NCBI RefSeq assembly: GCF_029945885.1
Contig: NZ_JAQSDK010000037.1
Coordinates: 1 to 64,000, forward strand
Reading direction: 5' to 3'
Origin: Brevundimonas sp.
GTDB lineage: Bacteria; Pseudomonadota; Alphaproteobacteria; Caulobacterales; Caulobacteraceae
DNA: 64,000 nt
Under the pieces are notes generated by a model that worked only from the letters and a program-made list of their open reading frames with translations, made no database searches and had not been told where the DNA came from. A program made the translations under genes and the position numbers. How positions within the stretch are numbered: position 1 is the stretch's first letter; every line of letters begins with the position of its first letter. Shown in pieces: positions 38,301-44,211 of the stretch.

Positions 38301-40567
38301 ACCACGCCGCCCCGACCGCCGCCGCCGCCGGTGCCGCCCAGGGCGACGATGCCGCCCGATCCGGAGCCCGAGCCGCCGCCGCCGCCGATCGACTGGGCGA
38401 AGATGCCGTCCGAGCCGCGCCCCCGGGTCGTGATCGAGCCGCCGGCACTGGCCGTCACAGTGACCGTTCCGCCGATACCGCCGCCGGCACCCGACCCACC
38501 CAGGGCCAGCAGACCACCGGTGCCCTGGGCCGCGCCGCCGCCGCCGCCGACCGACTGGGCAAAGATTCCGCGCGCGCCGGCCGAATTGGTGCCTTCACCG
38601 GTGGACAGGATTCCGCCCGACGTCACCGTCACGTTCCCGCCCGCGCCGCCGGACTGGCCCGACCCACCGAGGGTGACTGCGCCGATACTGGTTCCGGCGT
38701 TGCCGCCGCCGCCACCGACCGACTGGGCGAAGATGGCGTGTGCGCCCGTTCCTGTGGTCGTGACCCGGGCCCCGCCCTCGACGGTAATCTGGGCGGTGCT
38801 GCCGCCGCCGCCCGAGGCTCCGCCCGAGCCGAAGGTGGCCAGGCCGACGCTGGTGCCGCCACTGCCGCCGCCGCCGCCGATCGACTGGGCGAACAGGCCG
38901 TGCGAATTGGCCCCGTGGGTCGTCGTGATTGACCCACTGCGCGCGAAGATCGCCGCTGCCCCGCCACTGCCACCGGACGCGCCACTGTCGCCAAAGGCCA
39001 CCAGGCCGACAGCCGTGCCGGCGCTGCCGCCCGAACCACCGACCGACTGGGCCACAACGCCGTGGGCCCAGGCCCCCTGGGTGGTGATGCTGCCATAGTG
39101 GTCAACGGTGACGCTGCCGCCATTGCCACCGGCGCTGCCGCCACCGGCCGTACTGATGATGCCATAGCTGGATCCACCGCCACCGGCGGCTCCGCCCAGA
39201 CTCTGGGCCATGATGCCCGAGGCCCCGGCATTATGGGTGGTGATCGTGCCGCTGTTGATGACGTGGACGGTGCCGCCCTGGCCCGCCGACCCGCCACCGC
39301 CGCCGGCTCCGGCGATGAAGCCGGTGCCGCCGGCCCCGCCCGCACCGCTGCGGCTCTGGGCAAAGATGCCGTGCGAACCGATCCCGGTCGTATTGATCAG
39401 GGCCGCATTGTTCAGGGTGACACTGCCGCCCGCCCCGGCGGCCCCGCCGGCTGCGCCGGGGATATTGCCATAGGCGTCGCCGCCCTGGCCGCCGTTGCCG
39501 CCGACGCTGGTGGCGATGATACCGGCCAGGCCGGCCGTGACCGTCTGGATCGGGCCCTGACCAACGGTGACGGTCCGGTTGACGGTCGGACCAGCCGCGC
39601 CGGCCCCGCCGGCGGTCGGGGAGACCGCGATCGTTGCGCAGCCGATCACCGGAATGCAGATCCTGACCCCGCCCCCGTCACTGCCGTCACCGCCGTTGTT
39701 GCCACGGACACCGGCATTGATGTTGGCGACGTCTCCGGCACCGGCGGGGAAGGTGAAACCGGTCGAGCCTGTCCCGGTGCTGCCAATCGTCCCGGGTGCC
39801 ACCCCACCGATCTCGACACTGGCCGAGTTGACCAGGTTGAGGTTGGCGAACCCGGTCATGTCCAGCAGGCCACTCGGCAGGACCTTCCGCGCCCAGATGT
39901 TGACGATCCGCCCCGAGGTTATGTTCTGATTGGCCTGGATCACCTCATAGACGACCGGCACGGCCGGATCGTTGTTGTCGGTGAACCGGTCACCGACGGC
40001 CGCCGCGAGAATGATGAAATTCTCGCCGTCGGTGCGCACGACGCCCGCGCTCATGATCTCGACCACTGTCTCGTTCAGGCCACTGAGCGGATTCAGCACC
40101 GTGTCCCCGACCGCGACCACCGGCGTGACCGCCAGCGGCCCGCCCGGATCGGCGGCAAGCGCCGCGAAAGCCACGCCGGACAGCAGCGAGGCTCTCAGCC
40201 CGGTCGGGGCCTGCTCCCGGGCCGCCGCCGCCATGGGCATGGCCACCGCGGCGCTGGCGGTCAGGATCATGGCGACGCGCCGCAGGGTGCGCGAGAAGCG
40301 GCGCGTACGCACGGAATCCACCCGGCGCGGTCGACGACGCGCCGTCGCCGGCACCAGGGCGGTCGCCAGTCGATCCAGGGCTGCCGAGAGTTCGGTCGCC
40401 CCGGCATCCTGCCGGCACGCCAGGATTTCGACCAATTCCAGGATCTGTTCCCGGGCGGACTGCGACTCGGCCCGTGACAGGCGGTCGGGCTGCAGATTGA
40501 GGGCGAAACGATCGATCAGGGCGGCAACACGGCTCAGTCTTGAAGCCTTGATCGACAGATTGGCCAT
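26333..40567 (-). CDS. Giant Gly-rich repeat autotransporter adhesin (type Va)
   Basis: 4744 residues from ATG 40567 (GGGGG four bases upstream; the frame opens 7 codons earlier at a TTG). Layout: a 97-residue charged, helical lead; a hydrophobic export signal (VAMILTASAAVAMPMAAAA, about 98-116); a beta-helical passenger of about 57 repeats of roughly 65 residues; a Pro-rich linker with 16-residue repeats; a region with LMTLIGNLRVGEEATYAGIFDQL before the barrel; and an autotransporter beta-barrel over the last ~285 residues ending in Phe (VSLKMPF). Expected on the cell surface, exported by Sec and the BAM/TAM machinery, probably for adhesion or aggregation. No calcium-binding or protease motif seen. 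Single gene, next to a signalling cluster. Confidence 0.93.
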   Translation of the reverse strand: MANLSIKASRLSRVAALIDRFALNLQPDRLSRAESQSAREQILELVEILACRQDAGATELSAALDRLATALVPATARRRPRRVDSVRTRRFSRTLRRVAMILTASAAVAMPMAAAAREQAPTGLRASLLSGVAFAALAADPGGPLAVTPVVAVGDTVLNPLSGLNETVVEIMSAGVVRTDGENFIILAAAVGDRFTDNNDPAVPVVYEVIQANQNITSGRIVNIWARKVLPSGLLDMTGFANLNLVNSASVEIGGVAPGTIGSTGTGSTGFTFPAGAGDVANINAGVRGNNGGDGSDGGGVRICIPVIGCATIAVSPTAGGAGAAGPTVNRTVTVGQGPIQTVTAGLAGIIATSVGGNGGQGGDAYGNIPGAAGGAAGAGGSVTLNNAALINTTGIGSHGIFAQSRSGAGGAGGTGFIAGAGGGGGSAGQGGTVHVINSGTITTHNAGASGIMAQSLGGAAGGGGSSYGIISTAGGGSAGGNGGSVTVDHYGSITTQGAWAHGVVAQSVGGSGGSAGTAVGLVAFGDSGASGGSGGAAAIFARSGSITTTHGANSHGLFAQSIGGGGGSGGTSVGLATFGSGGASGGGGSTAQITVEGGARVTTTGTGAHAIFAQSVGGGGGNAGTSIGAVTLGGSGQSGGAGGNVTVTSGGILSTGEGTNSAGARGIFAQSVGGGGGAAQGTGGLLALGGSGAGGGIGGTVTVTASAGGSITTRGRGSDGIFAQSIGGGGGSGSGSGGIVALGGTGGGGGRGGVVSVTNNGSIATSGILARGVFAQSVGGGGGSGGDSGAAYAIGGSGGGSSIGGNVTVANGGSITTAGNQSSAIQAQSVGGGGGDGGTTGGVILTIGGSGTAGGAGGIVTVNHTGTLTTGGVDAHGIFAQSVGGGGGNGGSSTSVSLFAGVAVGGAGGTGGQGGVVDINLVPSGADVPLIQTANYRARGIFAQSVGGGGGNGGFSAQVTAGYGVAASASVGGSAGSGGLGGQVTLDGNVNIFTAGTYAEGILAQSTGGGGGTGGFALSFAFAAGESAAAAFSTAVGGSGGSGGAGGLVSIHSGGSIQTNGLFSTGLLAQSVGGGGGNGGFSIAFSGAAAGVASASASVGVGGSGGSGGLGGTVDGIFEGSITTLQDDSRGAVIQSVGGGGGNGGFNVSGAVSFSGTGSASAAVGVGGSGGSGGVGGTVTGRVGGAVETRGDRSTGVVVQSVGGGGGSGGFNVSGGIGGAGVVGGALTIGVGGSGGNGGTGGTATGTSGGTVLTLGDQSGGLLVQSVGGGGGVGNFDVSGGIGGGGTVGGAVSIGVGGAGGLGGNGGTVNGSALGTVVTEGFQSTGVTVQSVGGGGGSGGFNISGAIGGGGTVGGALSIGVGGSGGSGGNGGQVDASAVGITTSGNQSGGFLAQSVGGGGGNGAFNVSGAIGGAGVVGAGISVGVGGSGGSGGTGARVGATVVGNVTTSGLDSDGIVAQSLGGGGGNGAFNISGAISAAGTAAGSVSVGIGGSGGSGGRSGDVTLAVTGTTATTQADSDGIVAQSVGGGGGNGGFSVAGGIGLSGVGAGTVSVAVGGSGGGGGDAGAVTLAVNDGGSATATAARTGGIRGRAVVAQSLGGGGGNGGFTIAGGVSLALNAAGNIGVGVGGGGGDGGDAGAVTGRVTGEVRTGTNLSGGSTAASDATGVLVQSVGGGGGNGGFNITGGISASKDVAGNLMVGVGGFGGRGGNGGAVSGGVNGTVSTTGIRSGGVNYQSLGGGGGNGAFNITGGISLAVSTGGGAGTLGVGIGGFGADGGDGSTVNATRTGNTYTSGDESFGVLLQSAGGGGGAGAFNITGSVSLSSGVAGVLGFGLGGYGGGGGLGDAVTGVVTGNVATLGRNSDGVVAQSVGGGGGNGAFNITGGLSASGQGGAAVSASVGVGGAGGTGGRSGAVNLTMTGMSQTRGISSDAILAQSVGGGGGNGAFDISGGIGLASSGGTGTLSVAVGGAGGGGGDAGSVTLAINDGVVTSSLIAADTSAAGSRAIVAQSVGGGGGNGGFTVAGGIAVAKEGAGNIGIGVGGSGGDGGNAAAVIARVTGSVTTLGADASGVLAQSVGGGGGSGSFNITGGIAVTRNLGGNVGVGVGGFGGRGGNAGAVSGGVTGDVGTLGDRSFGVNYQSVGGGGGTGAFNITGGLTLTTDSAGIAASGTVGVGVGGFGGDGGDASSVNATITGNVHTQGQYAYGTQLQSVGGGGGSGAFNITGGISASSGNSGVLGLGLGGFGGGGGSAGAVTGVLTGDLTTLGSHAFGAMLQSLGGAGGNGAFNITGAVSLTSNNDAAIAAAVGVGGFGGGGGNSGTVIGSVTGLYATTGDFSTGVLAQSLAGGGGNGGLNISGALAIGTGTSGTAAIGIGGFGGGGGTSGNVTLTRVGDTLTDGINSHGIMVQSVAGGGGTGAINISGGIAATNSGNAGAFGFGLGGFGGGGGDAGNIIASVTGNVRAIGLTSDVTVGAAGDAFHYRTRAGGSSGITAQSIGGGGGAGGINVTGQIAITAPGTTQASRAVAIGIGGFGGAGGDAGTVNLMVAAPGVDRVQVVSVGDYHSAISAQSVGGSGGNGAINISGSIVMDGSLTLGVGGFGGGGGLARAVTANVNADLFAAGNFSRGLQAQSVGGGGGNGAINISGGISADLSTSDPSVVFGLGGFGGAGNISGDVTVGQIGQIMVEGLDAFGIMAQSVAGGGGTGGINIAANINPGSGYGLAVGIGGTGGTGADAGDVRLTSLGNVLVNAQAHTAPQPGDDLFVATAFTGRSPGVVAQSVGGGGGIGGINVAGVAAPFGNPFSVGVGGSGGSGGNGGSVTVTRGYDGATGTGAAVGGLIRTFGEESGGLFAQSVGGGGGMAGVNVVLGLTTGLAVGSPKAALIAVGGSGGGGGNGDAVTVRHFGDIATTGNASDGLVAQSVGGGGGDANFNIGAGVLIGATSLNLAIGGDVGTGGSGGAVSVDHTGTIITHGANSVGIRAQSVGKGGGSTVLDMSVGGLASNTVDIVIGSAGGSGGTGGNVTVNMNGAIDTTGAGSSAIVAQSVGGGGGMSAATTVGGSVTTGAAASVYTGNLSIGRDGGSGATGGDILVNTAGTLTTRGDGARGIFAHSVGGSGGIGGAATSIVLAASGAMTVAVGGDGGTGAVGGTVTVGNTADIVTTMKESDGILAQSISGGGGLGGAARTIALQYNSLPTGSTARTTAVNIGGSGGSGAAGNTVSVTNSAVIATQGETSFGIRAQSIGGGGGIGGAAINFRVQGASSNDSIDLNVGGFGGDGGSGGTVTVLNEGLIFTAGRGAAAISANSIGGGGGDGGIVLDVVAGAPGATATSHRAVVNLGGHGGVGGTGGAVTVTNRTTAVAHSGEILTQGAGAYGLFAQSLGGGGGNGSSIISLTALQTGKDSVVAGLNIGGNGGTGNAGGTVIVDNGGIVETTGAGAHGILAQSIGGGGGNGGMAIAANVIIGAPLSAPLVSIGGTGGDGGDGGAVTVSNSGNILTHGAGSHGIVAQSIGGGGGNANMGFSLTSEPVSFVLSNAVSALVGATGGGTGGTGGAVIVNHSGDITVLGAGSQAILAQSINGGGGSLKLDFDGIIGLPGVLIPGVGPGSPPPTRDPMVVAVNGADGASGMNAGSVTINSTGSLGVAGDNGLGTLIQSVGGGGGDTFINARILSQLAGPAPAPSVAPLPASSAMAAPTDPAATPVDVPVGIAFRVGLGGSNGVNNNGGATTSSHSGDILTTGQNTPGALIQTIGGGGGRAVVDITAPAGALLGPIDVTLGGTNGTNERGGTIVRDHAGVLQTTGNLSTGAILQSVGGGGGSASVTLQGDGTAGAIVTSSLGASGGTGLDGGAISATFAGGITTTGDHAIGLLAQSVGAGGGEVRMSGVGVAAVGLGGTGAASGNGGAVSLTNTGNIVTSGLRAYGVVLQSIGGGGGAVFGAPANATLTLNTGNAGDGGAISFQQSGSIVTRSTDSVGLIAQSLGGGGGWVDGIFAGTAGGAGRGGAINLSISGDIFAAESGSTALLAQSLGRDGAGNITTFVTGGVRGGSDTGMGVMFDGGLNNRLVTSGSVSAVSGLAINATGGNDTVSNTGLVVGNIDLGSGGNAFNNETGSTFVAFNTIDLRDAGTPPAPLEPVTKGGGAQVVPAMAVSVNGPEVIPASTGSAKGSDQPQVIPGADADAKGIDQPQILPSDPGVTKGLDQAQVIPVEAGNAKAGDQPQVLPALAAGPGPLAAPLPVTAATFANAGNFVMGLSAPRYPLDLANGDGFGNLDDDGTPQTNLLYGARVINTVDLDGHFLQTAGGNLVFDVAFGPYASDVVNVSGDTTVDGTGQVILTWLENSNPYTLFATAGTAVDHGLEIDDTLAIDFGIIANDIGIQLTVATNFGQPYLIANGRALGKHMDSAIAVGGSGGIGRLMTLIGNLRVGEEATYAGIFDQLNPEPHMAPTYRQLVAAEDFSQQLFSCPGRVSRLEDQCVWARVETASTDRTGNVENYGVEGQTMQFRGGFEHRLDARWSLAGAVGYDRLDRMHVDAARAHTEGDGVHGGLGVRHAGPGGDEVGVSLSGGWQWLETERRVDVFQPGVGTSSPETGYAQLEVHAAQVFTRDALFLRPALTATYTALHHAGLTETGLDGLGVEVLKETRYIGSITPELGVGVTMQDDARGYAAATFTVGQVFRSDDQLVLPMRLIGANPAADPALIATALDRQALRLEAELRVARANGLEVRVGYTAELSDDVHNHTAGVSLKMPF
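27905..28090 (-). repeat. Four 16-residue (48-base) linker repeats, KGxDQPQVIP type
   Basis: Inside the autotransporter, four consecutive units read KGSDQPQVIP..., KGIDQPQILP..., KGLDQAQVIP..., KAGDQPQVLP..., each 16 residues. Two decayed units (GGGAQVVPAM, NGPEVIPAST) precede them up to about 28178. They lie between the Gly-rich passenger and the pre-barrel region, where a flexible or extended Pro-rich spacer would be expected. Confidence 0.85.
28490..39370 (-). repeat. About 57 tandem passenger repeats (GIxAQSxGGGGGxGG type)
   Basis: Counting the AQS-GGGG core by eye gives about 57 copies (including HS, NS and QT variants), average spacing about 194 bases. Each unit is roughly: short beta strand, GxIxTxGxxSxGI, [FVLM]xAQSVGGGGG, variable strand, GGxGGxGGxV. 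The units split into blocks: an early block with IALGGSGG-type strands, a long middle block with FNISGGIxxxG in nearly every copy, and a late block with VxHSGDI. Strong base-level similarity makes this a site for slippage, recombination and misassembly. Confidence 0.9.
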
Positions 40568-40889
40568 AACGCCCCCTTCAAATACCAAGGCTATCCATGG
40601 GCGGGTTCGCCGGTAAGGCCAAGGTCGTTCCCGCCTCAGGTGAACTGAAACGGATCAATTTTCCTAGATTTTCTGGCTATTTATTCTTAGCACCGACACC
40701 AACACCGGAAATTTGACCACCGCAGATTGCGCTCTGCCCGCGGCGCAATCAACCGGATGACGCGGCGATTGCCGGTCCCGGGCCGGTGGCCGCCCTCCCG
40801 TCGCGCCTGCACAAAAAACGCTGCATTCTCCGGTTTCCGCTCGCTAGTCTCGTGTCTCGACCAACGCCTGCGGCGTGATGGAGCCCCAC
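40568..40889. promoter_or_regulatory. Intergenic region between the autotransporter and the DUF1003 gene
   Basis: 322 bases separating two divergent starts, so promoters for both genes must lie here. The part near 40650-40730 is clearly AT-richer than its surroundings (TTTTCCTAGATTTTCTGG, ATTTATTCTTAG), as expected of promoter or regulator-binding DNA. No convincing -35/-10 pair, LacI palindrome, riboswitch, RNA gene or small ORF was recognised. Confidence 0.4.
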
Positions 40890-41462
40890 ATGTCTGACCC
40901 GACCCCCGTTGACCTCACCCAGGCCGCACACCGCTGGTTCGCCAAGGCCCCGGAAGCGCTCAGCGAACGCGAGCGCCGGGTCCTGCGCCGCGCGGCCACG
41001 CGCGACACCGTGTCCAGCAACACCAATCTCAGTTTCGACGACAAGCTCACCTTCGGTCAGAGACTGGCCGACCAGGTCGCCTCGTTCGGCGGGTCCTGGA
41101 CCTTCATCATGGGGTTCGGCACCTTCCTGGCGCTGTGGGTGGGACTGAACCTGCTGCTGCTGCGCAGCGCCTTCGATCCCTACCCCTTCATCTTCCTCAA
41201 CCTGATCCTGTCGATGCTCGCGGCGATCCAGGCCCCGGTGATCATGATGAGCCAGAACCGACAGGGAGTGAAAGACCGCTACGACGCCGCCCACGACTAT
41301 GAGGTCAACCTCAAGGCCGAGATCGAGATCATGGCCCTGCACGACAAGCTGGATCAACTGCGCACCCAGGACATCGAGACCATGCTGCGCAAACAGGAGG
41401 AGCAGATCGCCCTGCTCACCCGACTGGTGCAACAGATGCCGCCCCCGGCCGACGCCGGCTAG
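40890..41462 (+). CDS. DUF1003 family membrane protein
   Basis: 190 residues from ATG 40890, with GGAG six bases upstream (an in-frame GTG/ATG lies 4-5 codons earlier). The DUF1003 signature is clear: LTFGQRLADQVASFGGSWTFIMGFG, then two membrane helices (FLALWVGLNLLLL, FLNLILSMLAAIQAPVIMMSQNRQ) and RYDAAHDYEVNLKAEIEI. A C-terminal coiled-coil-like helix (MLRKQEEQIALLTRLVQQM) follows. The family's function is unknown, though some members are linked to Mg or stress responses. Its stop shares the CTAG at 41459-41462 with the stop of the MprF-like gene. Confidence 0.88.
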   Translation: MSDPTPVDLTQAAHRWFAKAPEALSERERRVLRRAATRDTVSSNTNLSFDDKLTFGQRLADQVASFGGSWTFIMGFGTFLALWVGLNLLLLRSAFDPYPFIFLNLILSMLAAIQAPVIMMSQNRQGVKDRYDAAHDYEVNLKAEIEIMALHDKLDQLRTQDIETMLRKQEEQIALLTRLVQQMPPPADAG

Positions 41463-44065
41463 CGAAGCGCCCCCATCAGCCCCCCACTGGACAGCAGGGC
41501 GGCGTCGGCCAGGGCCGGGCCCAGCATCCAGCTGGTGGGGGCGGCGATATAGACCGGGTCCCAGCGCGGATTGAATTTCTGCTTGAAGGCCCGCAGCCCC
41601 TCGAACCCGTACAGGCTGCCGCCCTCGGCATAGACGAAACTGCCCAGACGGGCGACCGACGGGGCCAGCCGATGGGAATCGAGCCCGGACAGCGGGGCCA
41701 TGCCCATGTCGAACGCCTTGAACCCCTGCGCCTTGCCCCACCGCATCAGATGGATGAACAGCAGTTCCATACTGTTCTTCGGCGCGCCGGTTCCATATCG
41801 CATCAGGTCGATCGAGACCGTATGGCCGTCCGGCGTGCACCACAGGTTGGCGAAGGCGACGATCGCCCCGTCCTTGCGCAGCACCGCGGTCGGGAAGCGC
41901 CGCAGATAGTCGCGGTCGAACCGACCGAGACTGAAGCCCTTCTCGACGCCCTGATGCATGGCCAGCCAGGCGTCGGAAACCTGCTGCAATGCATCGGCGA
42001 TGGCGTCAAAACCTTCCGGCGGCACGATGGCGAATTCGGCCCCGTCGCGCTGGCCGCGATTGACCGCATGACGCAGCGGGGCCCGTACAGGCCCTTCCAG
42101 GGTGAAATTCTCCAGCTCGACGATCGCCGTCTCGCCGATCTTTGAAGCGACCAGGCCGCAGTCGATAAAATCGGGCAGGCTGTCGCGACTGACCGAATAG
42201 AAGACCGTCCGCGCGCCGTGCCGGTCGCACAGTTCCCGGAAAGCCCAGATCGCCGCCTTGCGGTCGTCGCGCGGCCCGACCGGCTCACCCATGGCGACGA
42301 AGGCACGCCCCCGGACTCCATACTGCACGAAGCTGTGGCCGCTCTCGCTGAACATCAGGGACTTGTCGCCCAGAAACGCCAGATTGGCCTCGGGCGAGGC
42401 CTGGTCTGAAGTGGCCAGAATGGCGGTGACCCGCTCCAGGTCAGCGACCGTCGGACGCAGGGTTTCCGCCGCGGCCGGTCGCGTCAGCCGCCAGGCGAAG
42501 ATCAGCACGGCCAGGGTCGCTGCCCCCACGGCGGCCCGCAGGAAACGGGGGGCATTCTGTTCCGTCAGGAAGGTCCACCAGAGGTCATCGCGATAGGCGA
42601 CGTTCTGATAGGCGAACAGGCCCAGCCAGCCCGCCGCGGCCAGAACGACCACAATGGCCACCACCGATCCCGGACTCATCGGAGCCGAGCGCAGTCCGGC
42701 ATCGCGATGGAAGGCTCCGCGGCTGAAGGTCAGCAGGCCGGCGACGGCCCCGAGGAACAGAAACTCCTGGAACCCCAGCCCCTTGAGCAGACAGGCCAGG
42801 GCTGCGGTGACGAGGGTGATCACCGTGGCCCACCAGGCCCGGCGCAGCCGCCCCAGCAGGCCGAAGGCCAGAAACAGCAGGAACACCCCGGCCAGACTGG
42901 CGGCGAAATGGGACAGATTGATCAACCCCTCCGGGGCCAGCCGGGCCAGCATCTTCAGTCGCCCGGCCCCGTCCGGCGTCACCACCGACAACAGGGTCAC
43001 GATCCCTGCGGCAAAGGTCAGCATGGCAAACAGTGACGGCGCGACCTCGCGCCACACAGCTTCACCGGCCTCCATGGCGCGCCCGCCGGCCGGCGAACGT
43101 CCGTGTGCCCGCAGGCCGATAGCCACGGTCAGGACACCGGCCAGCAGCAACGGTCCGACCACATAGACCAGCCGATACAGCAACAGGGCCCCGACCACGT
43201 CTGCGGTCCCGACACGCGGCCCCAGAGCTGCGATCATGATGGCGTCAAACGCACCCAGCCCGCCGGGAAGACCGCTCAGGGCCCCGAGCAGACCAGCCAT
43301 GCCGAATACCGGCAGATAGTGGAGCAGGTCGCCCCGGCTGGCCGCAGGCAGGAGGACATACAGGATCGTCGCCGCCGCCATCCATTCCGCGGCACTGGCC
43401 AGGACGATCACGCTGCGCGTCCTGCGGTCGGGCAGGAAGCGCCGCAGCCAGCCCGCACGCGGGGCCAGCAGATAGGCCGCCAGAATCTTGAGACCGAAGA
43501 TGGCCATCAACAGCCCGACCCAGTGCGGCAGATGGGCCTGAGCGGCGATATCGCTCAGCGCCCCGGCGGCGGCCAGACTGACCAGCACCAGCCCGCCGAT
43601 CAACCCGACAATGGCTGACAGCGCGCTGACCAGGGCGACGTCAGCCCCCGATAATCTGTCCGCCTGATAGGCGCGAAAGCGGATCCCGCCCGCCAGGGCC
43701 AGGCCCGGGGCTCCGGCATTGGCCAGGGCGAAGGCCAGCATCGACGGCTGCCAGGTTTTGCGCCAGCTTGCCGACCGTCCCAGCGAGGCCAGGGCCAGCC
43801 TGTCGAAACTCGAGGCCGCGCCGAGACTGACGACCAGGGCGGTCAGGGCCAGAACCATGGACGTCAGGGGCGTGGCGGTCGCGGCCGCCTCGACCTCGCG
43901 CCAGCTGACCTGCCGCAGTTCGCCGCTGATGACGACGGCCGCCACCAGGAAGACAACGGTGCCGACAACCGGACCGGCCCATCGCAGCCACTGTCTCTGG
44001 TCCCGCCCCGAAGCCCTGTCGTCGTCCGTGTCTTCGATCATCACTTGGGTCTGCCGAAAGGCCAT
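41459..44065 (-). CDS. mprF: MprF-like phosphatidylglycerol flippase/aminoacyl-transferase
   Basis: About 868 residues from ATG 44065 (earlier GTG 44143 and later ATG 44041 are possible; no strong ribosome binding site separates them). Residues 25-530 are 12 or more membrane helices, the flippase part: SFDRLALASLGRSASWRKTW, GLPGGLGAFDAIMIAALGPR are typical. The C-terminal 330 residues are the DUF2156 aminoacyl-transferase domain (NLAFLGDKSLMFSESGHSFVQYG, MGEPVGPRDD, DLMRYGTGAPKNSMELLFIH, FKQKFNPRWDPVYIA). It transfers Lys or Ala from tRNA to phosphatidylglycerol and flips it outward, lowering surface negative charge and resisting cationic peptides. It converges on DUF1003. Confidence 0.91.
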   Translation of the reverse strand: MAFRQTQVMIEDTDDDRASGRDQRQWLRWAGPVVGTVVFLVAAVVISGELRQVSWREVEAAATATPLTSMVLALTALVVSLGAASSFDRLALASLGRSASWRKTWQPSMLAFALANAGAPGLALAGGIRFRAYQADRLSGADVALVSALSAIVGLIGGLVLVSLAAAGALSDIAAQAHLPHWVGLLMAIFGLKILAAYLLAPRAGWLRRFLPDRRTRSVIVLASAAEWMAAATILYVLLPAASRGDLLHYLPVFGMAGLLGALSGLPGGLGAFDAIMIAALGPRVGTADVVGALLLYRLVYVVGPLLLAGVLTVAIGLRAHGRSPAGGRAMEAGEAVWREVAPSLFAMLTFAAGIVTLLSVVTPDGAGRLKMLARLAPEGLINLSHFAASLAGVFLLFLAFGLLGRLRRAWWATVITLVTAALACLLKGLGFQEFLFLGAVAGLLTFSRGAFHRDAGLRSAPMSPGSVVAIVVVLAAAGWLGLFAYQNVAYRDDLWWTFLTEQNAPRFLRAAVGAATLAVLIFAWRLTRPAAAETLRPTVADLERVTAILATSDQASPEANLAFLGDKSLMFSESGHSFVQYGVRGRAFVAMGEPVGPRDDRKAAIWAFRELCDRHGARTVFYSVSRDSLPDFIDCGLVASKIGETAIVELENFTLEGPVRAPLRHAVNRGQRDGAEFAIVPPEGFDAIADALQQVSDAWLAMHQGVEKGFSLGRFDRDYLRRFPTAVLRKDGAIVAFANLWCTPDGHTVSIDLMRYGTGAPKNSMELLFIHLMRWGKAQGFKAFDMGMAPLSGLDSHRLAPSVARLGSFVYAEGGSLYGFEGLRAFKQKFNPRWDPVYIAAPTSWMLGPALADAALLSSGGLMGALR

Positions 44066-44211
44066 AAAGCGTCGCCGTTGCTCTGGCACCCTTCCCGCTC
44101 GGACCCGTGGCGTCAATTCCGGTTCGCGCACGACGATTGACACGGGTCAATGCGGACCCGGCCATCGACGCCCACCTTCGACGCTTACCGTACAAACGAG
44201 AGGAGGCCGTG

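Noticed and set aside
28490..39370. Possibility that the long repeat array is a CRISPR or a non-coding satellite
   Set aside because: Units are about 194 bases, vary in length by multiples of three, and keep one open frame coding for a Gly-rich passenger.
26366..40477. Very long open frames opposite the autotransporter (for example 26366-29872, 29903-33691, 35391-37574)
   Set aside because: The Pro-, Ala- or Asp-rich repeats are translations of the Gly-rich repeats read backwards; no start signals or independent features.
40749..41843. 364-codon minus-strand frame over the DUF1003 gene
   Set aside because: It crosses the ends of two real genes and shows no family pattern; DUF1003 on the other strand is clear.
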